Source: an uncultured Collinsella sp.
GTDB taxonomy: Bacteria > Actinomycetota > Coriobacteriia > Coriobacteriales > Coriobacteriaceae
DNA: 64,000 nt
Assembly (NCBI GenBank): GCA_900540875.1
Contig: UQHT01000012.1
Location: forward strand, 1-64,000
Direction of reading: 5' to 3'
Shown: piece after piece, positions 49,022 through 57,437 of the stretch
Layout: each line of letters opens with the position of its first letter
Numbering within the stretch: the first letter of the stretch is position 1
Position numbers and translations under genes: made by a program
Notes under the pieces: model-generated
Databases searched by the model: none
The model's input: the letters and a program-made list of their open reading frames with translations, nothing else
Told to the model about the DNA's origin: nothing

Positions 49022-50664
49022 TGGCTCGGTTTGATAGGAGCTCGGCGGCGGGTGTGGCATATGGCTCGGCCGCGCCGGCGATTGAGGTGCGAGGCCTTAG
49101 TTTTGCCTATCCCGGGGCCGAGGCACCGGTGCTCGAGGGACTTGATTGGCGTGTTCCCCAAGGTGCGTTTGCACTTCTGGTGGGTGGTACTGGGTCGGGC
49201 AAATCGACGCTACTCTCGCTGCTCAAGCCCGAGATCGCTCCGGCGGGCGAGCGCACTGGTGATGCGCGCGTGCTGGGTGAGAACGTTGCCGATATGGACG
49301 TCCGGGCGTCCGCGGAGCGCGTGGGCTACGTGTTTCAGGATCCCGAGAACCAGATCGTGTGCGAGACCGTGTGGCACGAGATGGCGTTTGGCCTGGAAAA
49401 CTTGGGGGTAGCACGTGATGAGATGCGCCGTCGCGTAGCTGAGACCAGCTATTTCTTTGGTCTGGAGGACTGGCTTCATCGCGATACCGATACGCTTTCG
49501 GGCGGCCGCAAGCAGCTGCTGTCGCTTGCCGCCGTCCTGGCGCTGCGTCCGCGTGTGCTGCTACTCGACGAGCCCACGTCTCAGCTCGATCCCGTTGCCG
49601 AGAAGAATTTTCTGCACGCGCTGTTTCGTGTGAACCGTGAGTTGGGCTGCACGGTTGTTGTGGCTACGCATCAACCGCGCCCAATGCTCGAGTATGCGAC
49701 GTGTGCGTACCGGATTGAGGACGATCGCGTGCGCGAGGTGGCGGATATGGCTTCTTTGGGACGCCGAGAATCGTTGTTTTCCGACGACATGTTGGGGTGG
49801 GGTGCCGTCCGATGTGCAAAAAACGGAGTATTCAGCGGGCGTGAGGACAATTTGGGCTCTCTGGAGCCGCCCGGGGACGTATCGAGCGCGAAAAAAAGTT
49901 CGGAATTGGACAAATCGTCCGAATTTGTGGCGCAAACGTCGCTCGAGAACGGCTCGGAAGCCTTCCCGCGCACGGATGGGAGCAGAATACTCCAAAAAAT
50001 GCACGGCGGGTCGGCTACCACCCTGGCAGGGAGCTGGTTTCGCTACGATCGCGCGGGCGGCTGGGTGCTGCGCGGGCTCGACGTGGCGTTTTCGGCCGGT
50101 GCGGTGCATGCGATCGTGGGCGGCAACGGATGCGGTAAGTCGACGATGCTCTCGGTGCTGGCGAAGACCGCCAAGCTGCAGCGCGGCCGCATGGTGCGCG
50201 GAGCGGCCTCGGCGGCGCTGCTGCCTCAGAACCCCAAAGCATTGCTGGTTGCCGAGACGGTTCACGATGAGCTGATGGAATGGGCCTCGACCTGCGGATA
50301 TGACGAGAACTTGGCGCGGGAGCGTGCGGCGCAACTGGGATTGGACGGCCTGGAGACGCGTCACCCCTACGACCTCTCGGGCGGACAGCGCCAGCTGCTC
50401 GCGCTGGCAAAGCTGCTGCTGATTGGCCCCGAGCTGCTGCTGCTTGACGAGCCCACGAAGGGCTTGGACCTGGAGAGCCGCCGCATCATCGCTCGCGCCC
50501 TGCGTGACCATGCGAAGGCTGGCGGCACCGTCATCATGGCTACGCACGATTTGGACTTTGCCGAGCAGGTCGCCGACGACATCGCCATGATGTTCGATGG
50601 CGAGATTGCCTGCATGGAGCCCCCGGCCGACTTCTTTGCCGACAACGTGTTTTATAGGGCGTGA
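49021..50664 (+). CDS. ECF transporter double ATPase (EcfA-EcfA' fusion)
   Basis: 547-aa protein with two ABC ATPases in one chain. Domain 1 (about 20-250) has GGTGSGKSTLL, Q loop FQDPENQIV and LSGGRKQLLSLAAVL; domain 2 (about 335-545) has GGNGCGKSTML, LPQNPKALLV and LSGGQRQLLALAKLL with LLLDEPTKGLDLE. The linker (about residues 265-328) is odd: the DNA under it is an inverted-repeat element (49814-50004) translated in frame. It sits between ecfT (1-bp overlap) and the S component gene. Confidence 0.92.
   Translation: MARFDRSSAAGVAYGSAAPAIEVRGLSFAYPGAEAPVLEGLDWRVPQGAFALLVGGTGSGKSTLLSLLKPEIAPAGERTGDARVLGENVADMDVRASAERVGYVFQDPENQIVCETVWHEMAFGLENLGVARDEMRRRVAETSYFFGLEDWLHRDTDTLSGGRKQLLSLAAVLALRPRVLLLDEPTSQLDPVAEKNFLHALFRVNRELGCTVVVATHQPRPMLEYATCAYRIEDDRVREVADMASLGRRESLFSDDMLGWGAVRCAKNGVFSGREDNLGSLEPPGDVSSAKKSSELDKSSEFVAQTSLENGSEAFPRTDGSRILQKMHGGSATTLAGSWFRYDRAGGWVLRGLDVAFSAGAVHAIVGGNGCGKSTMLSVLAKTAKLQRGRMVRGAASAALLPQNPKALLVAETVHDELMEWASTCGYDENLARERAAQLGLDGLETRHPYDLSGGQRQLLALAKLLLIGPELLLLDEPTKGLDLESRRIIARALRDHAKAGGTVIMATHDLDFAEQVADDIAMMFDGEIACMEPPADFFADNVFYRA
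49814..50004. repeat. Inverted-repeat element inside the EcfA coding sequence
   Basis: GTGCAAAAAACGGAGTATTC (49814-49833) and GAATACTCCAAAAAATGCAC (49985-50004) pair at GTGCA and GGAGTATTC. A second small inverted repeat, GGACAAATCGTCC, sits in the middle. It codes the linker between the two ATPase domains. Confidence 0.65.
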
Positions 50665-50668
50665 TGGG

Positions 50669-51382
50669 ATGACGGATTATCGCATCGTGCGCCTACTCGC
50701 AAAACTGGAGATACCGCTGCTGCTGGCGGTGCCAGCCGTGATGGCTGCGGCGTTGCTGGCGGGCGTTGAGCAGGCGGCGCTCGCCATGCTTGTCGTGGTG
50801 GCGCTGGTGCTTGCGCTGTTCTTTGCAGGCTACGAGGCGTCGCGACCGGGCCTGCGCCAGATTATGCCAACGCTGGTTCTGGCGGCGTTGGCCGCGGCGG
50901 GGCGCATCTTGTTTGGTCCCATTCCCGACTTTAAACCGGTGAGCGCCATCGCCATTATCGCGGGGGCGACGCTTGGTCGCCGCAATGGTTTTATGGTTGG
51001 CGCGTTGGCAGCGCTGACCAGCAATTTCTTTTTTGGGCAGGGCATGTGGACGCCGTGGCAGATGTATGCCTGGGGTCTGGTGGGCTATATCGGTGGCGCA
51101 CTGGCGCATGCGGGCGCGTTTGACCGCGCCGATGGAACCGTGCGAATGCCGGCACTGTTGGCGTATGGCTTTGCGTCGGGCTTGCTGTATGGCGTCGTGA
51201 TCAACGCGTATGACATCATTGGTTTTGTACAGCCGCTTACTTGGGCGGGTGCCGTGGCGCGTCTTGCCACGGCAGTGCCGTTCGATATTACGCACGGCCT
51301 TGCGACCTGCGTGTTTTTGGCCGCCTTGTACAAGCCTTGGTGCCGTCGCATTAACCGTGTCGTCGTGAAATACGGGCTGTAG
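50669..51382 (+). CDS. ECF transporter substrate-binding membrane subunit (S component)
   Basis: 237-aa protein with six or seven helices. GRILFGPIPDFKPVSAIAII, GRRNGFMVGALAALTSNFFF and GQGMWTPWQMYAWGLVGYIG fit the S-component fold with its polar binding loop. The substrate cannot be read from the sequence; related subunits bind cobalamin, queuosine precursors or other vitamins. ATG 50669 lies 4 bp after the ATPase stop, so ecfT, the ATPase and this gene form one operon. Confidence 0.82.
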   Translation: MTDYRIVRLLAKLEIPLLLAVPAVMAAALLAGVEQAALAMLVVVALVLALFFAGYEASRPGLRQIMPTLVLAALAAAGRILFGPIPDFKPVSAIAIIAGATLGRRNGFMVGALAALTSNFFFGQGMWTPWQMYAWGLVGYIGGALAHAGAFDRADGTVRMPALLAYGFASGLLYGVVINAYDIIGFVQPLTWAGAVARLATAVPFDITHGLATCVFLAALYKPWCRRINRVVVKYGL

Positions 51383-51421
51383 GGCTGGTTGCGCCGGGGC
51401 GGGAATCAATACTGCCGAAGT

Positions 51422-51589
51422 GCCATTCCAAAACTATGCCGGTTTACGGGGCTAGATTGGCGCGGGCCGACTATACCAGCATTTTTCGAAATAGGGCACA
51501 CCGTCTACCTGCGGTTTTATTATCTCGGAATTGCATATGGTTGGGGGTTCGCGATTCAGCCCCGTAAACCGGCATAGTTTTGGAATGGC
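51422..51589. mobile_element. MITE-like element with 32-bp perfect terminal inverted repeats
   Basis: GCCATTCCAAAACTATGCCG and 12 more bases (51422-51453) are repeated exactly and inverted at 51558-51589. The 104 bp in between hold no ORF. No clear target-site duplication is seen. It could be a non-autonomous transposable element or a very long structured RNA. Confidence 0.6.
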
Positions 51590-51624
51590 CGGCTGATATG
51601 ACGGGCATCGTGGCCCTCAGAGAT

Positions 51625-51670
51625 CCAAATTGATCCATTTTCTTCCGTCCCCAGATGTCCCCAGGGAATC
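51625..51670 (+). repeat. TTTTCTTCCGTCCCCAG direct repeat, copy A
   Basis: TGATCCATTTTCTTCCGTCC followed by CCAGATGTCCCCAGGGAATC. A close direct copy, TGATTCGTTTTCCTCCGTCC with CCAGGGGATC, lies at 51875-51912. The two flank the second inverted-repeat element. Confidence 0.55.
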
Positions 51671-51684
51671 AGTTGACGGCGCTT

Positions 51685-51844
51685 GCCACGAAACTGGCCC
51701 ATCTACTACGTTTAGCTTGATACTCCCGACCATGACCGCGTTTTATGAAAAACCGCAGGCTTTCTACCTGCGGTTTTCTTTTTGCGTTGTTCGCTGTGGT
51801 TGAGGGTGGTGGCTTAAACGTAGTAGATGGGCGTGTTTCGTGGC
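51685..51844. mobile_element. Second MITE-like inverted-repeat element
   Basis: GCCACGAAACTGGCCCATCT with ACTACGTTTA (from 51685) is repeated inverted, with few mismatches, at 51812-51844. Inside lies the hairpin AAAACCGCAGG / CCTGCGGTTTT with a T tract (51751-51783) that would terminate plus-strand transcription. Confidence 0.55.
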
Positions 51845-51874
51845 GGATGGGTCACGTGGATACCCCCACGAGGC

Positions 51875-51912
51875 CCAAAATGATTCGTTTTCCTCCGTCC
51901 CCAGGGGATCAG
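51875..51912 (+). repeat. TTTTCCTCCGTCCCCAG direct repeat, copy B
   Basis: Second copy of the direct repeat at 51625-51670, missing the inner ATGTCCCC; it ends next to the xth stop codon. Confidence 0.55.
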
Positions 51913-51918
51913 CTGGGG

Positions 51919-52737
51919 CTAGAGCTCTAGCGTGAGGGTGACGGGGCAGTGGTCGCTGCCAAAGATGTCGCCGCGGATGCCCGTGTCGCGCACGTTGCCG
52001 GCGATTGCGTCGCTTACCAGGAAGTAGTCGATGCGCCAACCGGCGTTGTTCTTGCGGGCATTAAAGCGGTAGCTCCACCAGCTGTAGACGCCCTCGACGT
52101 CGGGGTTTGCCGCGCGCCAGGTATCGGTAAAGCCGGCGTTGAGCAGCTCGGTAAACTTGCCGCGCTCCTCGTCCGAAAAGCCGGCGTTGCCGCGGTTGGA
52201 CTTGGGGTTCTTAAGGTCGATCTCCTCGTGCGCCACGTTAAAGTCGCCGCAGGTCACGACGGGTTTGCCGGTCTCGCGCTCGAGCGCGTTCAAAAAGCCG
52301 CGGTAAGCATCGTCCCAGGCCATGCGCACGTCGATGCGGGCGAGTTCATTTTGGGCGTTGGGTGTATAGACGTCGACAAACCAGAACTTGTCGAACTCCA
52401 GCGCGCAGACGCGGCCCTCGGTCGCGGCTTGGGCAACGAGCTCGGCAGCCTCGCCTTCGCCGGCGTAGGGCAGCAGCGCATCGGCGTGCAGCACGCGCAG
52501 CGGTTCCTGGCGGCTAAAGACCGCAGTGCCTGAATAGCCTTTACGCTCGGCGTAGCTCCAGGTTTGGCGATAGCCGGGCAGGTCAATATCAACCTGGCCT
52601 TCTTGCAGCTTGGTCTCTTGCAGCGCCAGGATATCGACGTCGAGTTCTTGCGCGATCTGGATAAAGCTCGGGTCCTTTTTGAGCACGGCGCGCAGGCCGT
52701 TGACGTTCCACGAGGCGAAAGTGTAAGTCTGAGGCAT
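51919..52737 (-). CDS. xth: Exodeoxyribonuclease III
   Basis: 272-aa AP endonuclease / 3' exonuclease of base-excision repair. ASWNVNGLRA, LQETKLQ (metal-binding Glu), CGDFNVAHEEIDL, the WWSYR segment, WRIDYFLVSD and the C-terminal SDHCPVTL (catalytic Asp-His) are all present. AAAGGAC lies before ATG 52737. A long repeat-filled intergenic region follows its stop. Confidence 0.96.
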   Translation of the reverse strand: MPQTYTFASWNVNGLRAVLKKDPSFIQIAQELDVDILALQETKLQEGQVDIDLPGYRQTWSYAERKGYSGTAVFSRQEPLRVLHADALLPYAGEGEAAELVAQAATEGRVCALEFDKFWFVDVYTPNAQNELARIDVRMAWDDAYRGFLNALERETGKPVVTCGDFNVAHEEIDLKNPKSNRGNAGFSDEERGKFTELLNAGFTDTWRAANPDVEGVYSWWSYRFNARKNNAGWRIDYFLVSDAIAGNVRDTGIRGDIFGSDHCPVTLTLEL

Positions 52738-52872
52738 GGTGTCCTTTCGACGGGGTTTGCAGGCTTAAGATTAGCGCAACAGGGGCGGGGTGGGCTCCGC
52801 GCGTGCTGACTCAAAGGCCGCATGCCGGGATGTCGCCCGATGCTGCCCGACCAACAAGGACGGAGGACTCAT

Positions 52873-53625
52873 ATGACGCAGGCAATATCGGACCCCAAGC
52901 AGGCCTCCGCCGCACTGGCGGAGCTGTTCGGTACCCACAAGCGTGTGGTGTTCTTTGGCGGCGCCGGTGTTTCCACGGCGAGCGGCATCCCCGATTTCCG
53001 CAGCGTGGACGGCCTGTATCACCAGCAGTTTGCCTACCCGCCCGAGACTATGCTTTCGCATAGCTTTTATGAGGCGCATCCGGCCGAGTTTTTCGACTTC
53101 TACCGCACCAAGATGATTGCGCTTGGCGCCAAGCCCAACCGCTGTCACACCAAGCTTGCCGAGCTGGAGCGCGCCGGCAAGCTTGATGCCGTGGTGACGC
53201 AAAACATCGACGGCTTGCACCAGATGGCGGGCTCGCAGCGCGTGTTTGAGTTGCACGGATCGGTCCATCGCAACATTTGCCAGTCGTGCGGAGCGGTCTA
53301 TAGCGCCGAGTGGATTTGCTCGCGCGAGCACGAGGACGCCGCGGGCGTGCCCGTGTGCCCCGCGTGCGGTGGTCGCATCAAGCCCGATGTGGTGCTATAC
53401 GAAGAGCCGCTCGACGAGCATGTGTTGACCGGTGCCGTTGCCGCCATCGCCGCGGCCGATGCCCTCATTGTGGGCGGGACCTCACTCGTAGTGTATCCGG
53501 CGGCAGGCCTTACGCGATACTTTACCGGCGATACGCTGGCCATATGCAACCTTGCTCCCACCGATCAGGATGCAAATGCCGACCTGCTGATTTCTTGCGA
53601 CATCGCGGCCGCGTTTGCGTTCTAG
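52873..53625 (+). CDS. NAD-dependent protein deacylase (sirtuin)
   Basis: 250-aa Sir2 protein that removes acyl groups from lysines using NAD. GAGVSTASGIPDFRS (NAD loop), TQNIDGLH, the catalytic His in ELHGSVHR, the zinc pairs CQSC and CPAC, and PDVVLYEEPLDE are intact. Length and the absence of the Tyr/Arg desuccinylase pair after PPETMLSHSFY are typical of general bacterial deacetylases. CGGAGGA precedes ATG 52873. Confidence 0.94.
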   Translation: MTQAISDPKQASAALAELFGTHKRVVFFGGAGVSTASGIPDFRSVDGLYHQQFAYPPETMLSHSFYEAHPAEFFDFYRTKMIALGAKPNRCHTKLAELERAGKLDAVVTQNIDGLHQMAGSQRVFELHGSVHRNICQSCGAVYSAEWICSREHEDAAGVPVCPACGGRIKPDVVLYEEPLDEHVLTGAVAAIAAADALIVGGTSLVVYPAAGLTRYFTGDTLAICNLAPTDQDANADLLISCDIAAAFAF

Positions 53626-53719
53626 CCCGCGTGCGCGGATACAATAGAAAGACTGAGTGCAAAGCGACCCCGCCGCCAGCGCCCGAGCGCGGCGGCGTGG
53701 GCATTTTAGGAGGATGTTC

Positions 53720-55450
53720 ATGGCGAACGACAGCAAGACATGGCGGTGCGGAAAGTACGAGCTCAGCTTTGACCGTCCGCGCATCATGGGCGTCCTCAAC
53801 GTGACGCCCGATTCGTTTAGCGATGGCGGGGAGCATTTCGACCCGGATGCCGCGATCGAGTATGGCCTGGCGATGCTCGACGCCGGCGCCGACATCATCG
53901 ACGTGGGCGGTGAGTCCACGCGTCCCGGCTTTACCCCGGTCAATCCCGATGAGGAGGCTCGCCGCGTGCTGCCCGTGGTGCGCGCGCTGGCCAAAGAGGG
54001 CGCCATCGTCTCGATCGACACGCGTCACGTGGCGGTTGCCAAGGCGGCCGTGCGCTGCGGCGCCTCGATCGTCAACGACGTGACCGGCTTCACTGACCCC
54101 AAGATGGTCGAGTTTGTTAAGACGAGCACCTGCGGTGTCATCGTGATGCATGCCGGCGAGGTCGCCGCGCCTACCCGCACGCACGCAACGGTGCAGCTCG
54201 ATACCTCGGCGGCGGCGTTTGTTGCCGAGAAGGCGCGCGAGGCGGCTGCCGAGGCCGCGCGTGAGGCCGAGAAGCCGGCTCGCCGCCGTCGCGGCAAGTT
54301 GCTGGGTGAGCCTAAGCCGGAGGCCAAGCTTCCGGGTGGCGTGGTGCAGCCCTCGTTGCCGTTTGGCGAACCTGAGCCCGCGACCGAGCCTGCAAGCGAG
54401 CAGGAGACGCCGGCCGCCGAGCAGGCTGCTGCCGCCGAGACCGTCGCGCCCGCGCCCGAGGCCACCGAGGCCGCATCGGAGCCCAATGACCGCCTGGCCG
54501 CCATGATGCGCCGCAGCGCCCGCCGCGAGGAAGCCCACGTGCCCACCTCGCAGCTCCGCCGCTTCACCCTGCCCGATTCGGCGCCCATCATGCGCCGCGT
54601 CATGGGCTTTCTGTCCGACCAGGCCCGCGCGCTCATCCACGCCGGCGTGTCGCGCGACCGCATCTGCATCGATCCCGGTCCGGGCTTTGGCAAGACGGCC
54701 AACGAGGACATTGTCATCCAGCGCGAGACTGCCAAGATGGCGTCACTGGGCTATCCGCTCATGTGCGCCGTATCGCGCAAGCGCTTTGTGGGCGCCGTCT
54801 CGGGCGTGACCGAGGCCGCCGAGCGCGATGCCGCTACGTTTGGCGTGTGCCTGGGCGCCATCCAGGCCGGTGCCAACATCGTGCGCGTGCACGACGCCGC
54901 GGGTTTTGCGCAGTTCCTGAACGGCTACTGGGCGGTTGCCAAGCCGCAGCCGCGCCGCGCGTTTGTGGCCGTGGGCTCTAACCTGGGGCATCGCTGCGAC
55001 AACATCCGCGCCGCACGCGACATGATCGCCGAGATTCCACTCACCTGCGTGTCCAACTCCTCCAAGATCTACGAGAGCGAGCCGGCCTACGAGACGCGCC
55101 AGGACGCGTTTGCCAACGCCGTCATCGAGATCAAGACCGAGCTGGCGCCATTGGTGCTGCTCGACGAGCTCATGAAGATCGAGGCCGAGCTGGGCCGCGA
55201 CCGTTCCAAAAAGGCCAAGGCCAACGGCCCGCGCACCATCGACTTGGACCTGCTGTGGATGGACGGCGAGACCCACGGCGGCAAAAAGCTGCGCCTGCCG
55301 CATCCGCTGATCGGCGAGCGCGACTTTGTGCTGGTGCCGCTCGAGGATCTGATGCACGATCCGGCGCGGTTCTTCCGCTACAACGGCGTCGAGGTCAAGG
55401 AGCCCGAGGACCGCGTGGGCCATATCGTGGGCGAATTGGGGCGCATGTAG
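53720..55450 (+). CDS. FolP-FolK fusion (dihydropteroate synthase / HPPK)
   Basis: 576-aa protein joining two folate enzymes. FolP part: MGVLNVTPDSFSDGG (23-37), DVGGESTRPG (61-70), SIDTRHV, VNDVTG, IVMH, then IDPGPGFGKT (317-326) and SRKRFVG. FolK part (about 411-576): VAVGSNLGHR, ESEPAYETRQDAFANAVIEI, PRTIDLDLLWMD and PHPLIGERDFVLVPL. Between VMH and DPGPGFGKT the DHPS domain carries an insertion of roughly 130 residues (151-285), rich in Ala, Glu, Pro and Arg. AGGAGG lies six bases before ATG 53720. It makes 7,8-dihydropteroate and its pyrophosphate precursor. Confidence 0.93.
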   Translation: MANDSKTWRCGKYELSFDRPRIMGVLNVTPDSFSDGGEHFDPDAAIEYGLAMLDAGADIIDVGGESTRPGFTPVNPDEEARRVLPVVRALAKEGAIVSIDTRHVAVAKAAVRCGASIVNDVTGFTDPKMVEFVKTSTCGVIVMHAGEVAAPTRTHATVQLDTSAAAFVAEKAREAAAEAAREAEKPARRRRGKLLGEPKPEAKLPGGVVQPSLPFGEPEPATEPASEQETPAAEQAAAAETVAPAPEATEAASEPNDRLAAMMRRSARREEAHVPTSQLRRFTLPDSAPIMRRVMGFLSDQARALIHAGVSRDRICIDPGPGFGKTANEDIVIQRETAKMASLGYPLMCAVSRKRFVGAVSGVTEAAERDAATFGVCLGAIQAGANIVRVHDAAGFAQFLNGYWAVAKPQPRRAFVAVGSNLGHRCDNIRAARDMIAEIPLTCVSNSSKIYESEPAYETRQDAFANAVIEIKTELAPLVLLDELMKIEAELGRDRSKKAKANGPRTIDLDLLWMDGETHGGKKLRLPHPLIGERDFVLVPLEDLMHDPARFFRYNGVEVKEPEDRVGHIVGELGRM

Positions 55451-56152
55451 ATGATCGAGATGAATGCTGTTGCCGCTGGCACCGAGCTCGACGCGGCGCG
55501 TGACGCGGGCCGCGAGGGCGTGTCCGCGGGCTGGTGCGCGTGGAGCGCGGGCGATGCTTCGCTGACGTTTTCGCTGGTCGTGCGCCCCGATGTGAATATG
55601 CACGCCTTTCACGGTCTTCCGTTTGTGGCCGCGATGGGCATGATGGACGCGCTCGTGGGCACGACGTCGACGCCGGGCCTGGGCCTTGCCGGTAAGGTGG
55701 GTATCCAGTGGCCGAGTGACATCGTGTGCGGTGCGCCTGCGTTTGAGACGTCACTCGCGCGTGTTGCCGTGAACGGCGGTGCCGGTGCTGCGGGCATGTT
55801 TGCCGCGGTGACGGTTGATATTGAGCGTGCGGCGCTGGGTGAGCTTGGTGTGGATATGGCAGATGAGGCGCTGATCGAGGCATTGGCCGCCGCCGTGCTG
55901 GTCCGCGTGGACACCTGGGCGGTTGCCGCCAACACACCACAGGGCGCTGCCGGCCCGCTGGCTCCGGTGCTGGGCGAGTACTTTGACATGGTGCCACTGT
56001 TGGGTCGTCAGGTCGCGGCGGTGTCGCCCAACGGCTTGCCGCTTGCGGTCGGTGTGTTTGCGGGCCTGGACATCTGGGGCCGCGCGACCATCAAGACCGA
56101 TGCCGGCGAGCAGGAGTTTCCGCCCGAGGCCGTACGGATTCGCGGACTGTAA
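55451..56152 (+). CDS. Degenerate biotin-protein-ligase-like protein
   Basis: 233-aa protein with the fold order of BirA catalytic and C-terminal domains: SLTFSLVVRPD, VGIQWPSDIVC (in place of KWPNDL), VAVNGGAG, and a C-terminal SH3-like part with GVFAGLDIWGRATIKT. The GRGRxGR biotinyl-AMP loop is absent (it reads AGWCAWSAGD), as are the usual lysines, so ligase activity is doubtful. Its ATG follows the folP-folK stop directly, without a gap, indicating translational coupling; GGGCGC is the only upstream purine stretch. Confidence 0.6.
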   Translation: MIEMNAVAAGTELDAARDAGREGVSAGWCAWSAGDASLTFSLVVRPDVNMHAFHGLPFVAAMGMMDALVGTTSTPGLGLAGKVGIQWPSDIVCGAPAFETSLARVAVNGGAGAAGMFAAVTVDIERAALGELGVDMADEALIEALAAAVLVRVDTWAVAANTPQGAAGPLAPVLGEYFDMVPLLGRQVAAVSPNGLPLAVGVFAGLDIWGRATIKTDAGEQEFPPEAVRIRGL

Positions 56153-56191
56153 CGCGAGGCGCCCGCGCTCAAAGATAGCGATGACAACAAG

Positions 56192-56230
56192 ACCCTCCTC
56201 GGCTGTGCCGGGGAGGGTTTCGCTTGTTTG
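56192..56230 (+). terminator. Terminator after the fol operon
   Basis: ACCCTCC (56192-56198) pairs with GGAGGGT (56212-56218), followed by TTCGCTTGTTT. Confidence 0.6.
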
Positions 56231-56249
56231 GGGAATGGGTTGCCGGCGC

Positions 56250-56292
56250 CCTATTCCTCAAAACCGAAAAATTTTCGTTTTTGAGGAATAGG
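56250..56292. repeat. CCTATTCCTCAAAA palindrome
   Basis: CCTATTCCTCAAAACCGAAA (56250-56269, next base A) pairs with 56272-56292 with one mismatch and almost no loop; AT-rich at the tip. It lies between convergent genes, close to the coaX stop. Confidence 0.6.
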
Positions 56293-56340
56293 ACCGATGC
56301 GTTGCCTAGTTCGCCGCTCGCGCTCGACTTAAACCCCGCC

Positions 56341-57114
56341 TTACCCCAGCTTCTGCATGCGGCGGTAGATTTCGCAGATGCCTTTGATGGTGAGCTGCCC
56401 GTCGACCACGTCGAAGGCATCGGTCGAATCGGCGACGATGCCGGCGAGACCGCCTGTGGCGATAACGGTGGCGTCCTCGCGGCCCAGCTCGCGCTTCATG
56501 CGAGCGACCAGGCCTTCGGCCATGGAGGCGGCGCCCATCACGGCGCCGACCTTGATGCATTCCTCGGTGTCGCGGCCGATGGCGTGCTCGGGCGCCTCGA
56601 GCGGCACGCTGGCGAGCTTGGCGGCACGGGCGGCAAGTGCGTCCATGGAGATGCGGATGCCCGGCGCGATCGCTCCGCCAATGTAATAGCCGTCCTCATC
56701 GATGACGTCGATATTGGTCGCGGTGCCAAAGTCCACCACGATTGCCGGCGCGCCGTAGAAAGTCTCGGCCGCAACGGCGTTGGCGACGCGGTCGGCACCT
56801 ACGGCCTGGGGGCGCGCCGCGCGCAGTTTGGTCACCGCGGCCGTCTGCGGCCCGATAACGATGGCGTCTGCCGCGATGCGGTCGGCCACAGTGTGCCACT
56901 CGCGCGAGAGCTGCGGCACCACGCCGGCGAAGGCGATCGCGTCGACCGCGTCGAGCGAGAGGTCGTGCATCTTAAAGAAGCCCATCAGGCGCACATGGAT
57001 CTCGTCGGCGGTATAGGAGCGGTCGGTGGGCATGCGCCACGACTGCACCAGCTCGTCTCCGTCAAACAGGCCCATGGCCGTCTGCGTGTTTCCCATATCG
57101 ATAGCGAGCAGCAT
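56341..57114 (-). CDS. coaX: Type III pantothenate kinase
   Basis: 257-aa ASKHA-fold kinase for the first step of CoA synthesis. LLAIDMGNTQTAMGLFDG at the N-terminus, GADRVANAVAAETFYG, VVDFGTATNIDVID and GAIAPGI are the phosphate and metal motifs of CoaX. ATG 57114 follows GGGAG; the ORF is open far upstream but that DNA overlaps the divergent tRNA-fMet. Length fits the family (about 255). Confidence 0.94.
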   Translation of the reverse strand: MLLAIDMGNTQTAMGLFDGDELVQSWRMPTDRSYTADEIHVRLMGFFKMHDLSLDAVDAIAFAGVVPQLSREWHTVADRIAADAIVIGPQTAAVTKLRAARPQAVGADRVANAVAAETFYGAPAIVVDFGTATNIDVIDEDGYYIGGAIAPGIRISMDALAARAAKLASVPLEAPEHAIGRDTEECIKVGAVMGAASMAEGLVARMKRELGREDATVIATGGLAGIVADSTDAFDVVDGQLTIKGICEIYRRMQKLG

Positions 57115-57310
57115 GTCTACTCCCGGTGTCGGCATAAAAGGACGCGCACCATTGTATACGTGCCGTCGACGGCGCTCGGCTGCGATTCGTTTACGGTGAT
57201 AGGGGCTGAGGGGTTTAAATATGAAGGAATTATGCTCTACGAGATTTTCCTTGCCGTTTACCGAACTCCCGCGTAATATTCTTTCTTGCGCACATGAGGC
57301 GCCCAGACAT

Positions 57311-57387
57311 TGCGGGGTGGAGCAGTCTGGTAGCTCGCCGGGCTCATAACCCGGAGGTCGTAGGTTCAAATCCTGCCCCCGCGACCA
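57311..57387 (+). tRNA. Initiator tRNA-fMet (CAT)
   Basis: A 77-nt tRNA with anticodon CAT and the three stacked G-C pairs (CCGGG/CCCGG) in the anticodon stem that mark initiator tRNAs. The first acceptor pair is T1-G72, weak as needed for formylation. CCA (57385-57387) is encoded. It marks the left border of the accessory region. Confidence 0.92.
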
Positions 57388-57397
57388 AGACTTTTAG

Positions 57398-57437
57398 CAG
57401 CTCAGAGGCGTTGTTCCTCTGGGCTGTTTTCTTTTTT
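57398..57437 (+). terminator. Terminator of tRNA-fMet
   Basis: CAGCTCAGAGG (57398-57408) pairs with CCTCTGGGCTG (57416-57426), then TTTTCTTTTTT. Confidence 0.82.

Noticed and set aside
51383..51918. CRISPR array or IS element
   Set aside because: The repeats are inverted and unique pairs, not regularly spaced direct repeats, and no transposase frame is present.
56341..57369. Longer CoaX reading into the tRNA-fMet region
   Set aside because: The extra residues are antisense to tRNA-fMet and the family start at 57114 has a ribosome site.
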